In this document: one piece after another, positions 1-6,570 of the stretch
Layout: each line of letters begins with the position of its first letter
How positions within the stretch are numbered: position 1 is the stretch's first letter
Assembly: GCA_028678715.1 (NCBI GenBank)
Contig: JAJRCY010000013.1
Span: forward strand, 1-11,492
DNA length: 11,492 nucleotides
From: Methanomicrobiales archaeon
GTDB lineage: Archaea; Halobacteriota; Methanomicrobia; Methanomicrobiales; JACTUA01
Direction of reading: 5' to 3'
Program-made: the position numbers and the translations under genes
The notes under the pieces: generated by a model
Told to the model about the DNA's origin: nothing
The model's database searches: none
The model's input: the letters and a program-made list of their open reading frames with translations, nothing else

Positions 1-64
1 ATCTGATCTTCAAGAATCATCCGCTATCCTTTTCACCCTGCGCGGCCCACTTGATCTCTATCTT

Positions 65-90
65 CTCTCCGGTGCAGCGAGCACCGAGAG
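65..90 (+). promoter_or_regulatory. Leader hairpin upstream of rubredoxin
   Basis: Positions 70-75 (CGGTGC) and 81-86 (GCACCG) form a perfect 6-bp stem around a 5-base loop. With C69 bulged, four more pairs (65-68 with 87-90) extend it to 10 bp. It ends just before the GGTGAT ribosome binding site at 95-100, so that site stays open. It could be a leader structure or the terminator of a gene left of the window. The remaining 1-64 shows no gene. Confidence 0.4.
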
Positions 91-105
91 GACCGGTGAT
101 ACACC

Positions 106-267
106 ATGGACGTGTACGAGTGTCAGATCTGCGGTCACGAATATGACCCGGGGCGGGGCGAACCCGACCAGGGGATCCGGCCCGGCATCCCGTTCGAGAG
201 ACTTCCGGACACCTGGACCTGCCCGGTCTGCAGCGCCGAGAAGCGGCTCTTCAAAAAGATGAGCTGA
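106..267 (+). CDS. Rubredoxin
   Basis: This is a 53-residue rubredoxin, a small cytoplasmic one-electron carrier with a single Fe(Cys)4 site. Two CxxC knuckles are visible, C6-x-x-C9-G and C39-P-x-C42. Between them lie the usual YDP (13-15), a GIxPGxPF-like loop (23-30) and LPDTWTCP (33-40), whose Trp and Pro pack on the iron site. The length matches the family (about 52-54). The ATG at 106 has a GGTGAT ribosome binding site five bases upstream. The gene precedes fprA and the superoxide reductase gene on the same strand, separated from fprA by 444 bases. This suggests it donates electrons to superoxide reductase, although the gap holds terminator-like signals and it may be a separate transcript. 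The family call is nearly certain; the partner is inferred. Confidence 0.96.
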   Translation: MDVYECQICGHEYDPGRGEPDQGIRPGIPFERLPDTWTCPVCSAEKRLFKKMS

Positions 268-286
268 TACGTCACTGTGAACCCTA

Positions 287-374
287 CCATCCTCACCGGG
301 GATGGGGTCGGGAGAGGGCCCCACCCTCTCCCGTCACCTTCCCAAGGAACGATACTCCTCTCTCCACCTTTTTT
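287..374 (+). terminator. Tandem hairpins and T-tract after rubredoxin
   Basis: Positions 287-292 (CCATCC) pair with 300-305 (GGATGG), and 310-318 (GGGAGAGGG) pair perfectly with 324-332 around a 5-base loop. A run of six T occurs at 369-374. Archaeal transcription stops mainly at T-tracts, so 369-374 is the likely stop point; the hairpins may protect the transcript 3' end. The second hairpin may also belong to a small repeat family (see 5375-5399). Confidence 0.55.
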
Positions 375-477
375 CTCGTGACTGCCGGTGAATACCATGA
401 GTGGCACTGAGAAGAATCACCCGATGAAGCGGATCCTCCTTCCCGGTGTCACGGCTGGAGCGTGGATGGTTTCCCCG

Positions 478-549
478 CACCCTGGCTGCACCGGGTGGTT
501 CCCGCCCCCTTACGGGCGAGTCTGCACGAACGTGCCGGCAGGGGAACCA
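478..549 (+). ncRNA. Candidate structured leader RNA upstream of fprA
   Basis: TGGTTCCC (496-503) pairs perfectly with GGGAACCA (542-549). Enclosed are CGCCC/GGGCG (503-507 with 514-518, the base at 503 shared with the outer stem) and GCAC/GTGC (524-527 with 532-535), giving a three-way-junction shape. A competing stem, CACCC (478-482) with GGGTG (493-497), overlaps the outer left arm. No known riboswitch class is recognised. A TATA-like AATAATAC (549-556) abuts the right arm, so an operator rather than an RNA is also possible. Confidence 0.25.
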
Positions 550-711
550 ATAATACGGACCAGCGGCAACGTCACTCACGGTGCACACGACGGCAACCGC
601 ACCGGTGAGGCTGAGGGATACCATGAGGGGGCAGAGTGGCGTGTTCATTGGAATTGCGTGCAGACGACCGGCCGGGAGGCATCCTGATCTCCAGGATCCG
701 GAGGGAATGGC

Positions 712-1911
712 ATGACCGCCCGCGAGATGCTGCCGGGCATCTTCGAGGTGGGGGCCATTGACTGGGACCGGCGGCTCTTTGACGAGCTGATCCCCCTGCC
801 CCAGGGGACCAGCTACAACTCCTATCTCATCCGGGGATCAGAGAAGACCCTTCTCATCGATACCGTGGACCCTCCCTTTGCCCGGACCCTCCTTGACCAC
901 CTGGACTCCCTGGGGGTCAAGACCATCGATTACGTCGTGGCGAACCATGCCGAGCAGGACCACTCGGGGACCCTCGGGACCCTCCTCGCCCGCTACCCGA
1001 TGGCACGGGTGGTGACCAATGCGAAGTGCCGGGACATGCTGAAGGACCTTCTCCTGATCCCCGACGACCGGTTCCAGGTGATCCAGGACCGGGAGAAACT
1101 CTCCCTGGGGGACCGGACCGTGGAGTTCCTGTTCGCCCCCTGGGTCCACTGGCCGGAGACCATGCTCACCTACCTGCACGGGGACGGGGTCCTCTTCTCC
1201 TGCGACCTCTTCGGATCGCATTATGCCACCAGCGTGCTCTTCACCGACGAGGACCCGGTGGTGTACGAGGCGGCGAAGCGCTACTATGCCGAGATCATGA
1301 TGCCATTCCGGTCCTCCATCCGGGAGCACCTCCAGACGATCGCGCCTCTGGAGATCCGGATCATCGCCCCCAGCCATGGGCCGGTGTACCGGAAGCCGGC
1401 GTTCATCCTCTCCGCCTACCGGGACTGGGTCTCGGACCGGGTGGAGAACCGGGTGGTGATCCCCTATGTCTCCATGCACGGCTCCACGGCAGCCATGGTC
1501 CGATGCCTGGTGGATGCCCTGGTGGCGAGGAAGATCCCGGTGCAGCCCTTCAACCTCACGGCGACGGATACCGGGGAGCTCGCGAAGGCTCTCGTGGACG
1601 CGGCCACCCTTGTCGTGGCCACCCCCACCACCCTCTTCTCCCCGCATCCGAAGGCGATGTACGCGGTATACCTGGTGAACCTGCTCCGCCCCAAGATCCG
1701 CTGGGTCACCGTCATCGGATCCTACGGGTGGGGCGGGAAGACCCTGCAGATGATCAAGGAGAACCTCCCTCACCTGAAAGCCGAGTTCCTGGAGCCGGTG
1801 ATGGTGAAGGGCTTCCCGAAGGCGGAGGACCTGGCCGCACTGGACCGCCTTGCGGATGCCATCGCCGAGCGGCACCGTGGCCTGGGCAGTTTGGGGGGAG
1901 GTGGGCCATGA
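712..1911 (+). CDS. fprA: FprA-type A flavoprotein (F420H2 oxidase)
   Basis: A 399-residue flavodiiron protein that reduces O2 to water; in methanogens the electron donor is coenzyme F420H2. The N-terminal metallo-beta-lactamase-like domain (about 1-245) carries a complete diiron ligand set: H79-x-E81-x-D83 in the NHAEQDHSG motif, H146 in VHWPET, D165 in SCDLFG and H222 in PSHGP. A flavodoxin domain follows (about 247-390), with the FMN phosphate loop SMHGSTAAM at 254-262 and a later GSYGWGG at 337-343. Length and domain order are normal. The ATG at 712 has GGAGGG at 700-705. Its stop codon overlaps the start of the superoxide reductase gene (ATGA, 1908-1911), so the two are translationally coupled. 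F420H2 as donor is known for methanogen homologues and is not shown by the sequence itself. Confidence 0.95.
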   Translation: MTAREMLPGIFEVGAIDWDRRLFDELIPLPQGTSYNSYLIRGSEKTLLIDTVDPPFARTLLDHLDSLGVKTIDYVVANHAEQDHSGTLGTLLARYPMARVVTNAKCRDMLKDLLLIPDDRFQVIQDREKLSLGDRTVEFLFAPWVHWPETMLTYLHGDGVLFSCDLFGSHYATSVLFTDEDPVVYEAAKRYYAEIMMPFRSSIREHLQTIAPLEIRIIAPSHGPVYRKPAFILSAYRDWVSDRVENRVVIPYVSMHGSTAAMVRCLVDALVARKIPVQPFNLTATDTGELAKALVDAATLVVATPTTLFSPHPKAMYAVYLVNLLRPKIRWVTVIGSYGWGGKTLQMIKENLPHLKAEFLEPVMVKGFPKAEDLAALDRLADAIAERHRGLGSLGGGGP

Positions 1912-2285
1912 CCCAGCGGTACCAGGTGTACCGGTGCGGGGTCTGCGGGAACATGGTGGAGGTGACCCGTGTCGGGAGGGGCGAGCTGTCCTGCTGCGGG
2001 ACGCCCATGCTCCTCCTCCCGGAGCAGTCGGAGGAGGCCCTGGCCGAGAAGCACCGGCCGGTGGCGGAGACGCGGGACGGGACCCTCCGTGTGAAGGTGG
2101 GGGTGGTCCCCCACCCCATGGAGGACCGGCACTTCATCGAGTGGATCGACGTGGTCACGGACACCGGGGTAACGCGGAAGTACCTGCACCCCGGGGATAA
2201 CCCCGCAGCATTCTTCCCGATGGACGCCCCGCCCCTGAAGGTCCGTGCCCACTGCACCCTTCACGGGCTCTGGAAAGGGGCCTAG
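1908..2285 (+). CDS. dfx: Superoxide reductase (desulfoferrodoxin, two-centre type)
   Basis: A 125-residue desulfoferrodoxin that reduces superoxide to hydrogen peroxide in the cytoplasm, drawing electrons from rubredoxin. The N-terminal desulforedoxin domain holds the Fe(Cys)4 centre I ligands C10-x-x-C13 and C29-C30. The C-terminal domain holds the catalytic centre II ligands H49, H69, H75, C116 and H119, next to the E47-K48 pair that guides superoxide in. This spacing is the classical pattern for the two-centre class, and nothing is missing. The start overlaps the fprA stop (ATGA), with a GGGGGGAGGTGGG stretch immediately upstream as ribosome binding site. Together with fprA and the upstream rubredoxin it makes a compact O2/superoxide defence set. 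A 78-base gap leads to leuC with no clear terminator, so read-through is possible. Confidence 0.96.
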   Translation: MTQRYQVYRCGVCGNMVEVTRVGRGELSCCGTPMLLLPEQSEEALAEKHRPVAETRDGTLRVKVGVVPHPMEDRHFIEWIDVVTDTGVTRKYLHPGDNPAAFFPMDAPPLKVRAHCTLHGLWKGA

Positions 2286-2363
2286 GAGCCTCCGGCATCC
2301 CTCCCGTCCCCTTATCCCCGAAGGTTCCATTACCCATGCCTGCAAATAGTTGAGGGAAAGGGC

Positions 2364-3617
2364 ATGGGGCAGACACTCACCGAGAAGATCTTCTCGGCCA
2401 GATGCGGGTCGCCGGTCCGTGCCGGCGAGGTGGTGATGGCACCGGTGGACCGGGCCATGATCCACGACATCACCGGTCCGCTGGCCATCCAGAAGTTCCG
2501 GGAGATGGGGGGGACACGGGTCGCTGACCCGGAGGGCGTGGTGATCCTCTTTGACCACCAGGTGCCGGCCGATTCCATCGAGGCGGCCCAGAACCATGTC
2601 TTCATGCGGATGTTTGCCGAGGAGCAGGGGATCCGCAACCTGGATCTCAGGGAGGGCGTCTGCCACCAGGTGATGATGGAGAAGGGATACGCTGCCCCCG
2701 GCGAGATCGTGGTGGGGGCCGACTCCCACACCTGCATGTACGGGGCCGCGGGGGCCTTCGCCACCGGCATCGGGTCCACGGACATGGGTTTTGCCATGAA
2801 GTTCGGGGCCCTCTACTTCCGGGTGCCGGAGTCCACCCGGGTGGAGGTCTCCGGGACCTTCCCGAGGCGCGTGGGGCCGAAGGACCTGATCCTCGCGATC
2901 ACGGGCGACATCGGCGCGGACGGGGCCGCGTACCGGGCCATCGAGTTCGCGGGCGGGACGATCCGGGGAATGAATATGGCAGGAAGGATGACCTGCTGCA
3001 ACATGGCCATCGAGATGGGCGGAAAGACCGGCCTCGTGGCACCGGACAGGGTCACCTGGCAGTACCTGGCAGGCCGGCGGGAGATGAAGCCGTTCCCGCT
3101 GGACGCTGACCCGGATGCCGTCTATGCCGACCGGCGATCGTACGACGTCTCGGAGCTGGCTCCGCAGGTGGCGGTCCCCCACAACGTGGACCACGTGGTC
3201 GATGTCGGGGAGGTGGCGGGAACGCCCCTGGACCAGGTCTTCATCGGGTCGTGCACGAACGGCCGGTTCGAGGACATGCAGGAGGCAGCCGAGGTGCTGG
3301 GGGACCGGTCCTTCTCTGAGAAGGTCCGGGTCATCGTGATCCCCTCTTCGCGGGACGAGTACCTGAAGGCGCTCCGGGCCGGCCTTGTCGAGCGGTTCAC
3401 GGTCGCCGGGGCCCTGGTCGAGGCCCCCTGCTGCGGCCCCTGCATGGGCGGGGCCTTCGGCCTCCTGGCACCGGGTGAGGTCTCCCTCTCCACCTCCAAC
3501 CGGAACTTCCGGGGGAGGCAGGGCTCCGCGGAGGCGAAGGTGTACCTCTGCTCCCCGGCCACCGCCGCGGCGAGCGCTGTCCGTGGCGAGATCACGGATC
3601 CCCGGGAGGTGTCGTGA
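2364..3617 (+). CDS. leuC: 3-isopropylmalate dehydratase, large subunit (LeuC type)
   Basis: A 417-residue aconitase-family large subunit of the short archaeal LeuC/homoaconitase type. With the small subunit encoded next it would isomerise 2- to 3-isopropylmalate in leucine synthesis. The [4Fe-4S] ligands are C297 (FIGSCTNGR) and C357/C360 (CCGPCMGG). Other family signatures are DHQVPAD (64-70), [11 protein letters not shown] (118-128) and [12 protein letters not shown] (376-387). GAGGG at 2352-2356 precedes the ATG. The stop overlaps the leuD start by one base. Archaea carry near-identical paralogues for homoaconitate (AksD, coenzyme B pathway), and the same isomerase can serve citraconate in isoleucine synthesis. 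The assignment to leucine rests on the neighbours leuD and leuB and is moderately sure; the family is certain. Confidence 0.85.
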   Translation: MGQTLTEKIFSARCGSPVRAGEVVMAPVDRAMIHDITGPLAIQKFREMGGTRVADPEGVVILFDHQVPADSIEAAQNHVFMRMFAEEQGIRNLDLREGVCHQVMMEKGYAAPGEIVVGADSHTCMYGAAGAFATGIGSTDMGFAMKFGALYFRVPESTRVEVSGTFPRRVGPKDLILAITGDIGADGAAYRAIEFAGGTIRGMNMAGRMTCCNMAIEMGGKTGLVAPDRVTWQYLAGRREMKPFPLDADPDAVYADRRSYDVSELAPQVAVPHNVDHVVDVGEVAGTPLDQVFIGSCTNGRFEDMQEAAEVLGDRSFSEKVRVIVIPSSRDEYLKALRAGLVERFTVAGALVEAPCCGPCMGGAFGLLAPGEVSLSTSNRNFRGRQGSAEAKVYLCSPATAAASAVRGEITDPREVS

Positions 3618-4171
3618 TGGCACGGAAGAAGACTGTGCTGAAGAGTGCCACTGCCATGGAGAATCCCCCCCGGGTCTGGAAATTCGGCGATGACATCGAC
3701 ACGGACCAGATCATCCCGGGCCGGTTCCTGACCATCTACGATCCCCGAGAGCTGGCCCTCCATGCCTTCGAGGGCACACGGGACGAGTTCGCCCGGCAGG
3801 CGAAGGAGGGTGACATCCTCGTGGCCGGGAGGAACTTCGGGTGCGGGTCGTCACGGGAGCATGCCCCCCTGGCCCTGAAGGGCGCCGGGATCCGGGTGAT
3901 CGTGGCCGAGTCCTTTGCCCGGATCTTCTACCGGAACGCCGTGAACGTGGGGCTGCTCCCGCTGGTCTGCAGGGATACGTCCGGTATCTCCGACGGCGAA
4001 GAGGCCGGGGTGGACCCCGGGGCGGGGGTGCTCGTGGCCGGTGGCCGGAGCCACCCGCTGGAGGAGGTGCCCCGGTTCCTGCAGGAGATCGTGGCTGCGG
4101 GTGGTCTCGTGGAGTACGCCCGGGGCCTGGAGGAGGTGACGACATGCCGAAAGACCACGCGGTCGCGGTGA
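3617..4171 (+). CDS. leuD: 3-isopropylmalate dehydratase, small subunit (LeuD type)
   Basis: A 184-residue small subunit carrying the swivelling substrate-recognition domain of the isomerase. Motifs seen are [17 protein letters not shown] (21-37), the recognition loop FLTIYDP (37-43), the invariant [18 protein letters not shown] (74-91) and [16 protein letters not shown] (98-113). From memory, the [11 protein letters not shown] form and a non-YLRT recognition loop resemble methanogen isopropylmalate isomerase more than homoaconitase. GGAGGTG at 3605-3611 supports the ATG at 3617; a GTG at 3614 is possible. An internal ATG at 3656 lies nearer the usual archaeal N-terminus but has no good ribosome binding site. 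The protein is about 15-20 residues longer than typical, with extra residues at both ends. The C-terminal tail overlaps leuB by 28 bases. Confidence 0.86.
   Translation: MARKKTVLKSATAMENPPRVWKFGDDIDTDQIIPGRFLTIYDPRELALHAFEGTRDEFARQAKEGDILVAGRNFGCGSSREHAPLALKGAGIRVIVAESFARIFYRNAVNVGLLPLVCRDTSGISDGEEAGVDPGAGVLVAGGRSHPLEEVPRFLQEIVAAGGLVEYARGLEEVTTCRKTTRSR
4131..4139 (+). promoter_or_regulatory. Ribosome binding site of leuB inside leuD
   Basis: AGGAGGTGA, a near-perfect Shine-Dalgarno sequence, lies four bases before the ATG at 4144 and inside the leuD coding sequence. It fixes the leuB start and supports a real 28-base gene overlap. Confidence 0.85.
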
Positions 4172-5268
4172 TCCCGGGGGACGGGATCGGACCGGAGATC
4201 ATCACAGAAGGGCGGAAGGTGCTGGACGCCGCCGCCACACGGTACGGGTTCGGAATCGAGTGGGTGGAGCACGATATCGGGGCCGAGCGTTACCTGGCCA
4301 CGAAGCAGCTCCTGACCGGTGACGACCTGGACAGCCTCTCCGGCATGCGGGCCATCTACTTCGGGGCCATCGGGGACGAGCGGGTCCCGCCCGGGATCCT
4401 GGAGAAGGGGATCCTGCTCCGGCTCCGGTTCGCCCTGGACCTGTACGTGAACCTGAGGCCTGTCCGGCTCCTGCCCGGGGTCGTCACTCCTCTCGCGGGG
4501 AAGGGACCGAAGGATATTGACTTCGTGGTGGTCCGGGAGAACACGGAGGACTTCTACGTGGGGATCGGGGGCAGGTTCCGGGAGTCGGAACGGCGCACCT
4601 TCTCCGTGGAGCGGAAGCTGTACGAGCTCACGTTCTCCCTGGAGGCGGAGTCGGATGCCGACGAGATCGCCTACCAGATCGGGGTCATCTCCCGCGAGGG
4701 TGCCGAGCGGGTGATCCGCTATGCGTTTGACCTGGCCATGCGGCGGAGGAAGAAGGTCACCTCCGTCGACAAGGCGAACGTCCTCACTGACGTGTACGGG
4801 CTCTGGAGGGAGGTCTTCACCGGCGTGGCAAAGGGTTACCCGCAGGTGACCTCCGAGTTCAACTTCGTGGACGCGGTCACCATGTGGTTTGTGAAGAACC
4901 CGGAGTGGTTCGACGTGGTGGTGACCCCCAACATGTTCGGGGACATCATCACCGACCTGGGGGCCATGATCCAGGGCGGTCTTGGCCTGGCACCGGGCGG
5001 GAACATCAACCCGGACGGCACCTCCATGTTCGAGCCCATCCACGGCTCGGCCCCCAAGTACCGGGGCCTGGACGTGGCCAACCCCCTGGCCACCATCTGG
5101 GCGGGATCCATGCTCCTGGACCACCTTGGTGAGCACGAGGCGGCGGAAGGGGTGCTGGCAGCCATCGGGAAGTCCGTGACAGCCGGAGTCACCACCCGGG
5201 ACATGGGCGGGGCGGCCGGGACCCGCCAGGTGGGGGACTGGATCACGAAGGAACTGCTGAAGCGATAA
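4144..5268 (+). CDS. leuB: 3-isopropylmalate dehydrogenase-like beta-decarboxylating dehydrogenase
   Basis: A 374-residue enzyme of the isocitrate/isopropylmalate/tartrate dehydrogenase family, which oxidises and decarboxylates a 2-hydroxy acid using Mg2+ and NAD(P)+. Seen are the N-terminal [10 protein letters not shown] (10-19), substrate arginines R93/R95, R105 ([10 protein letters not shown]) and R131 ([10 protein letters not shown], with Y138), K210 (DKAN), metal-binding D267 and D271 (NMFGDIITD), and the cofactor loop [10 protein letters not shown] (297-306). The ERYL (48-51) and [10 protein letters not shown] features place it near tartrate dehydrogenase-like isopropylmalate dehydrogenases, not classical bacterial LeuB. 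K305-Y306 resemble the NADP-binding pair of NADP isocitrate dehydrogenases. Position in a leuCD operon argues for 3-isopropylmalate; homoisocitrate (AksF) or 3-methylmalate are alternatives. A seven-T tract follows 20 bases after the stop. Confidence 0.78.
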   Translation: MPKDHAVAVIPGDGIGPEIITEGRKVLDAAATRYGFGIEWVEHDIGAERYLATKQLLTGDDLDSLSGMRAIYFGAIGDERVPPGILEKGILLRLRFALDLYVNLRPVRLLPGVVTPLAGKGPKDIDFVVVRENTEDFYVGIGGRFRESERRTFSVERKLYELTFSLEAESDADEIAYQIGVISREGAERVIRYAFDLAMRRRKKVTSVDKANVLTDVYGLWREVFTGVAKGYPQVTSEFNFVDAVTMWFVKNPEWFDVVVTPNMFGDIITDLGAMIQGGLGLAPGGNINPDGTSMFEPIHGSAPKYRGLDVANPLATIWAGSMLLDHLGEHEAAEGVLAAIGKSVTAGVTTRDMGGAAGTRQVGDWITKELLKR

Positions 5269-5288
5269 TCCGGTCAGGATTTCACACC

Positions 5289-5295
5289 TTTTTTT
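5289..5295 (+). terminator. T-tract terminator of the leuCDB operon
   Basis: Seven consecutive T lie 20 bases past the leuB stop in otherwise GC-rich DNA. This is typical of archaeal intrinsic termination, which does not require a hairpin. Confidence 0.6.
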
Positions 5296-5374
5296 CCAGA
5301 CCGCCGCACTGCAGGGCTCAGGCAACGGGTAAGGTACCAGATCCCATCGCATCGTTCCGTTCAACACATTTCAA

Positions 5375-5399
5375 CGGGAGGGGGCAGAGCCCCCTCCCG
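5375..5399. repeat. Perfect 11-bp inverted repeat (possible dispersed element)
   Basis: CGGGAGGGGGC (5375-5385) and its exact complement (5389-5399) are separated by AGA. The inner 23 bases match the 310-332 hairpin in length, in the sequence GGGAG at the left end and in CTCCC-type right end. One stem pair has changed on both sides, A-T to G-C. No T-run follows, so it is not an obvious terminator. Confidence 0.55.
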
Positions 5400-5483
5400 G
5401 TCCCTCGCCCGAGAGGATATTCGCTTCCACGGAGTCAACCCGATGGAGGGATGGCGATAACCCGAATGCCGGGATCCCGGTCC

Positions 5484-5525
5484 GGGGGGGGGGGGCGCCC
5501 ACGCGGCGGGGGGGGGAAGCCCCCC
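5484..5525 (+). repeat. Long G-tracts with C-tract
   Basis: Twelve G (5484-5495), then nine G (5508-5516), then AAG and six C (5520-5525), which can fold back on the last six G (5511-5516). Runs like these are prone to slippage and to miscounting in sequencing, and could form a G-quadruplex. Confidence 0.6.
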
Positions 5526-5660
5526 TGGAGCGTTCCACCGGTAAGCTGCGAATGAAGATAACCCTGCTGAAGGTACAATCCCGGCGTGAGTATCAGATCA
5601 GGAAATACTACTCATCATCATCCTCCGCATCGGGCGGGGGGGCCGTTGGGAAAAATCACC

Positions 5661-5670
5661 ATATTTATTA
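5661..5670 (+). promoter_or_regulatory. TATA box region for the gene at 5791
   Basis: ATATTTATTA, preceded by a purine-rich AAAAATCACC that may serve as the BRE, stands out in GC-rich surroundings. The expected start of transcription, about 25 bases downstream, is near 5692-5696. This gives a leader of roughly 95 bases to the ATG at 5791, or about 25 to an alternative ATG at 5719. Confidence 0.6.
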
Positions 5671-5720
5671 TCCTTCGGTCCGGAGAGTGTAGTGGATACA
5701 ACAGGGTCGGGAGGCCGCAT

Positions 5721-5783
5721 GCTCCCCGGTGATCCGTCCCGCAGGGGCTCGCCCGGGAGCACGGAATCCTCCTCCACTGGAGG
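5721..5783 (+). promoter_or_regulatory. Structured leader with paired ribosome binding site
   Basis: GCTCCC (5721-5726) pairs with GGGAGC (5755-5760). With C5727 bulged, two more pairs form between G5728-G5729 and C5753-C5754. A second hairpin, CCTCC-ACT-GGAGG (5771-5783), pairs the ribosome binding site GGAGG (5779-5783) itself. Translation of the following gene could be controlled by opening this stem. It is not a known riboswitch that I recognise. Confidence 0.35.
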
Positions 5784-5790
5784 CCTGGCA

Positions 5791-6222
5791 ATGACAACGC
5801 AACTCTTAAAGGATATGAGCGGTCTCATCTCCAGCTGGCAGCCCCGGAAGGTCTACCACTCCGCACCCCGGTACCTGGACGACCTGAAGAAGTTTGTCCA
5901 GGAGAAGATGGCGATGCCCCCGGCGCTCCGGTTCTCGGGGAAGAAGACGGCCGTCGAGTTCGTGGATGGCGGCACGCTGGACTTTGGCGTGAACCGCAAG
6001 ACCGCGGCTGCCACGGAATCCGTGGGGATCATCATGAAGAGGGATCTCATGACGCTCCCGGATGTCAAGCTCCTGATGGCGCAGATCCAGCAGGAGGAGG
6101 GGAAGTTCGGCGAGGTGATCCTGCTCGTCCTGGGCGAGATCAATGCAGACATGGAATCCAAGCTGCAGCACTTCCTGGAGGGGAGGAAGTCAAAGACCAC
6201 CTTCACGGTGATGAAGAAGTAA
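5791..6222 (+). CDS. Conserved-looking hypothetical protein, 143 aa
   Basis: I do not recognise this family. The product is soluble, with no signal peptide or membrane segment, and mixed alpha/beta. It has a helical N-terminus (1-40), a beta-rich middle with VEFVDGGTLDFGV (55-67) and VGIIMKRDL (78-86), a helix (91-103) and a hydrophobic strand EVILLVLGEIN (108-118), ending in a basic tail. The order D64, then strand with K83, then helix and a strand ending in GE is faintly like PD-(D/E)xK nuclease-fold proteins, but the acidic residue two before the lysine is absent (I81). GGAGG seven bases upstream supports the ATG at 5791. The frame is open upstream to an ATG at 5719, also with a GGGAGG, which would add a Ser/Gly/Pro-rich stretch. 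Third-position GC bias supports a real gene. Confidence 0.75.
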   Translation: MTTQLLKDMSGLISSWQPRKVYHSAPRYLDDLKKFVQEKMAMPPALRFSGKKTAVEFVDGGTLDFGVNRKTAAATESVGIIMKRDLMTLPDVKLLMAQIQQEEGKFGEVILLVLGEINADMESKLQHFLEGRKSKTTFTVMKK

Positions 6223-6258
6223 GACCACGTGCACTTGGGAACGTAATAACCTCACGAT

Positions 6259-6282
6259 GGGGATGAATTCCCCTCCTCTTTT
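6259..6282 (+). terminator. Hairpin plus T-tract after the hypothetical gene
   Basis: GGGGA (6259-6263) pairs with TCCCC (6269-6273) around a 5-base loop, followed by a T-rich stretch with four T at 6279-6282. It lies about 40 bases past the stop codon. Confidence 0.5.
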
Positions 6283-6526
6283 CACACAAATTCACTGGAT
6301 TCCTGAAATGAATGAAAACTGCGAAAAAATGTGAGATGATAAAAGAACCGGTTTCTCTGTCACCCAGCACTACCATAATACACCCTGATTTTCCCGTTCT
6401 TATACTCCTCCCTGTTAAAAAAATGCAGGATCTGAAGGTTCGGGTACATGTTAATGCCCTAAAGCTTGTATAATTCGATAGATTAAGTAAAATGAAGGAT
6501 TAAGAGCAGAAGCCTATAACGGTATC

Positions 6527-6534
6527 TATATATA
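6527..6534 (+). promoter_or_regulatory. TATA box of the secreted propeller gene
   Basis: TATATATA ends 36 bases before the ATG at 6571, so transcription would start about 10-15 bases before the gene. No clear Shine-Dalgarno sequence is visible there, so the mRNA probably has a very short leader. Confidence 0.65.
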
Positions 6535-6570
6535 CTACCTATGAAATATATCCTTTCAAGATAGACCCGA

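Larger units (their letters stand above)
268..711 (+). other. 444-base gap between rubredoxin and fprA
   Basis: No convincing gene is seen here. The gap holds two hairpins just after rubredoxin (287-305 and 310-332), a six-T tract (369-374) and a set of nested inverted repeats at 478-549. An open frame at 397-687 (96 codons) has a GGTGA five bases before its ATG. However, it has weak third-position GC bias compared with its neighbours and no recognisable domain. The ribosome binding site of fprA (GGAGGG, 700-705) lies at the right end. Confidence 0.6.
5269..5690 (+). other. 422-base gap after leuB: terminator, repeats, G-tracts, promoter
   Basis: No gene is seen. From left to right it holds a T-tract terminator (5289-5295), a perfect hairpin (5375-5399), a 12-base palindrome CCGGGATCCCGG (5469-5480), G-runs of 12, 9 and 7 bases (5484-5495, 5508-5516, 5636-5642) and an AT-rich promoter (5661-5670). 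Confidence 0.7.
6223..6570 (+). other. 348-base AT-rich gap before the secreted protein gene
   Basis: No gene is seen. Composition switches to AT-rich from about 6280. It holds a terminator-like hairpin (6259-6282), a run of seven A (6417-6423), several TATA-like words (such as GTATAAT near 6468-6474) and the promoter at 6527-6534. A tiny frame at 6541-6564 (seven codons) precedes the next gene and is probably chance. Confidence 0.65.

Noticed and set aside
334..648. Minus-strand frame with a signal-peptide-like N-terminus in the same gap
   Set aside because: Only the first 35 residues look protein-like; the rest is Arg/Pro/Gly-rich shadow sequence, and it runs back across the T-tract and into the second hairpin after rubredoxin.
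397..687. Open frame of 96 codons between rubredoxin and fprA, with GGTGA five bases upstream
   Set aside because: The product has no recognisable domain and is rich in Gly, Pro, His and Trp. Its third-position GC bias is weaker than in the neighbouring genes, and it overlaps the nested inverted repeats. A real short gene cannot be fully excluded.
1770..3623. Very long minus-strand open frame (617 codons) opposite dfx, leuC and the end of fprA
   Set aside because: It lies antisense to three well-supported genes, and its product is low in complexity and rich in His, Arg, Gly and Pro, as expected for a shadow frame in GC-rich DNA.
5598..5828. Minus-strand frame across the promoter and leader of the 5791 gene
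   Set aside because: It crosses the promoter, G-run and leader structures, and its Pro/Arg-rich product resembles nothing.
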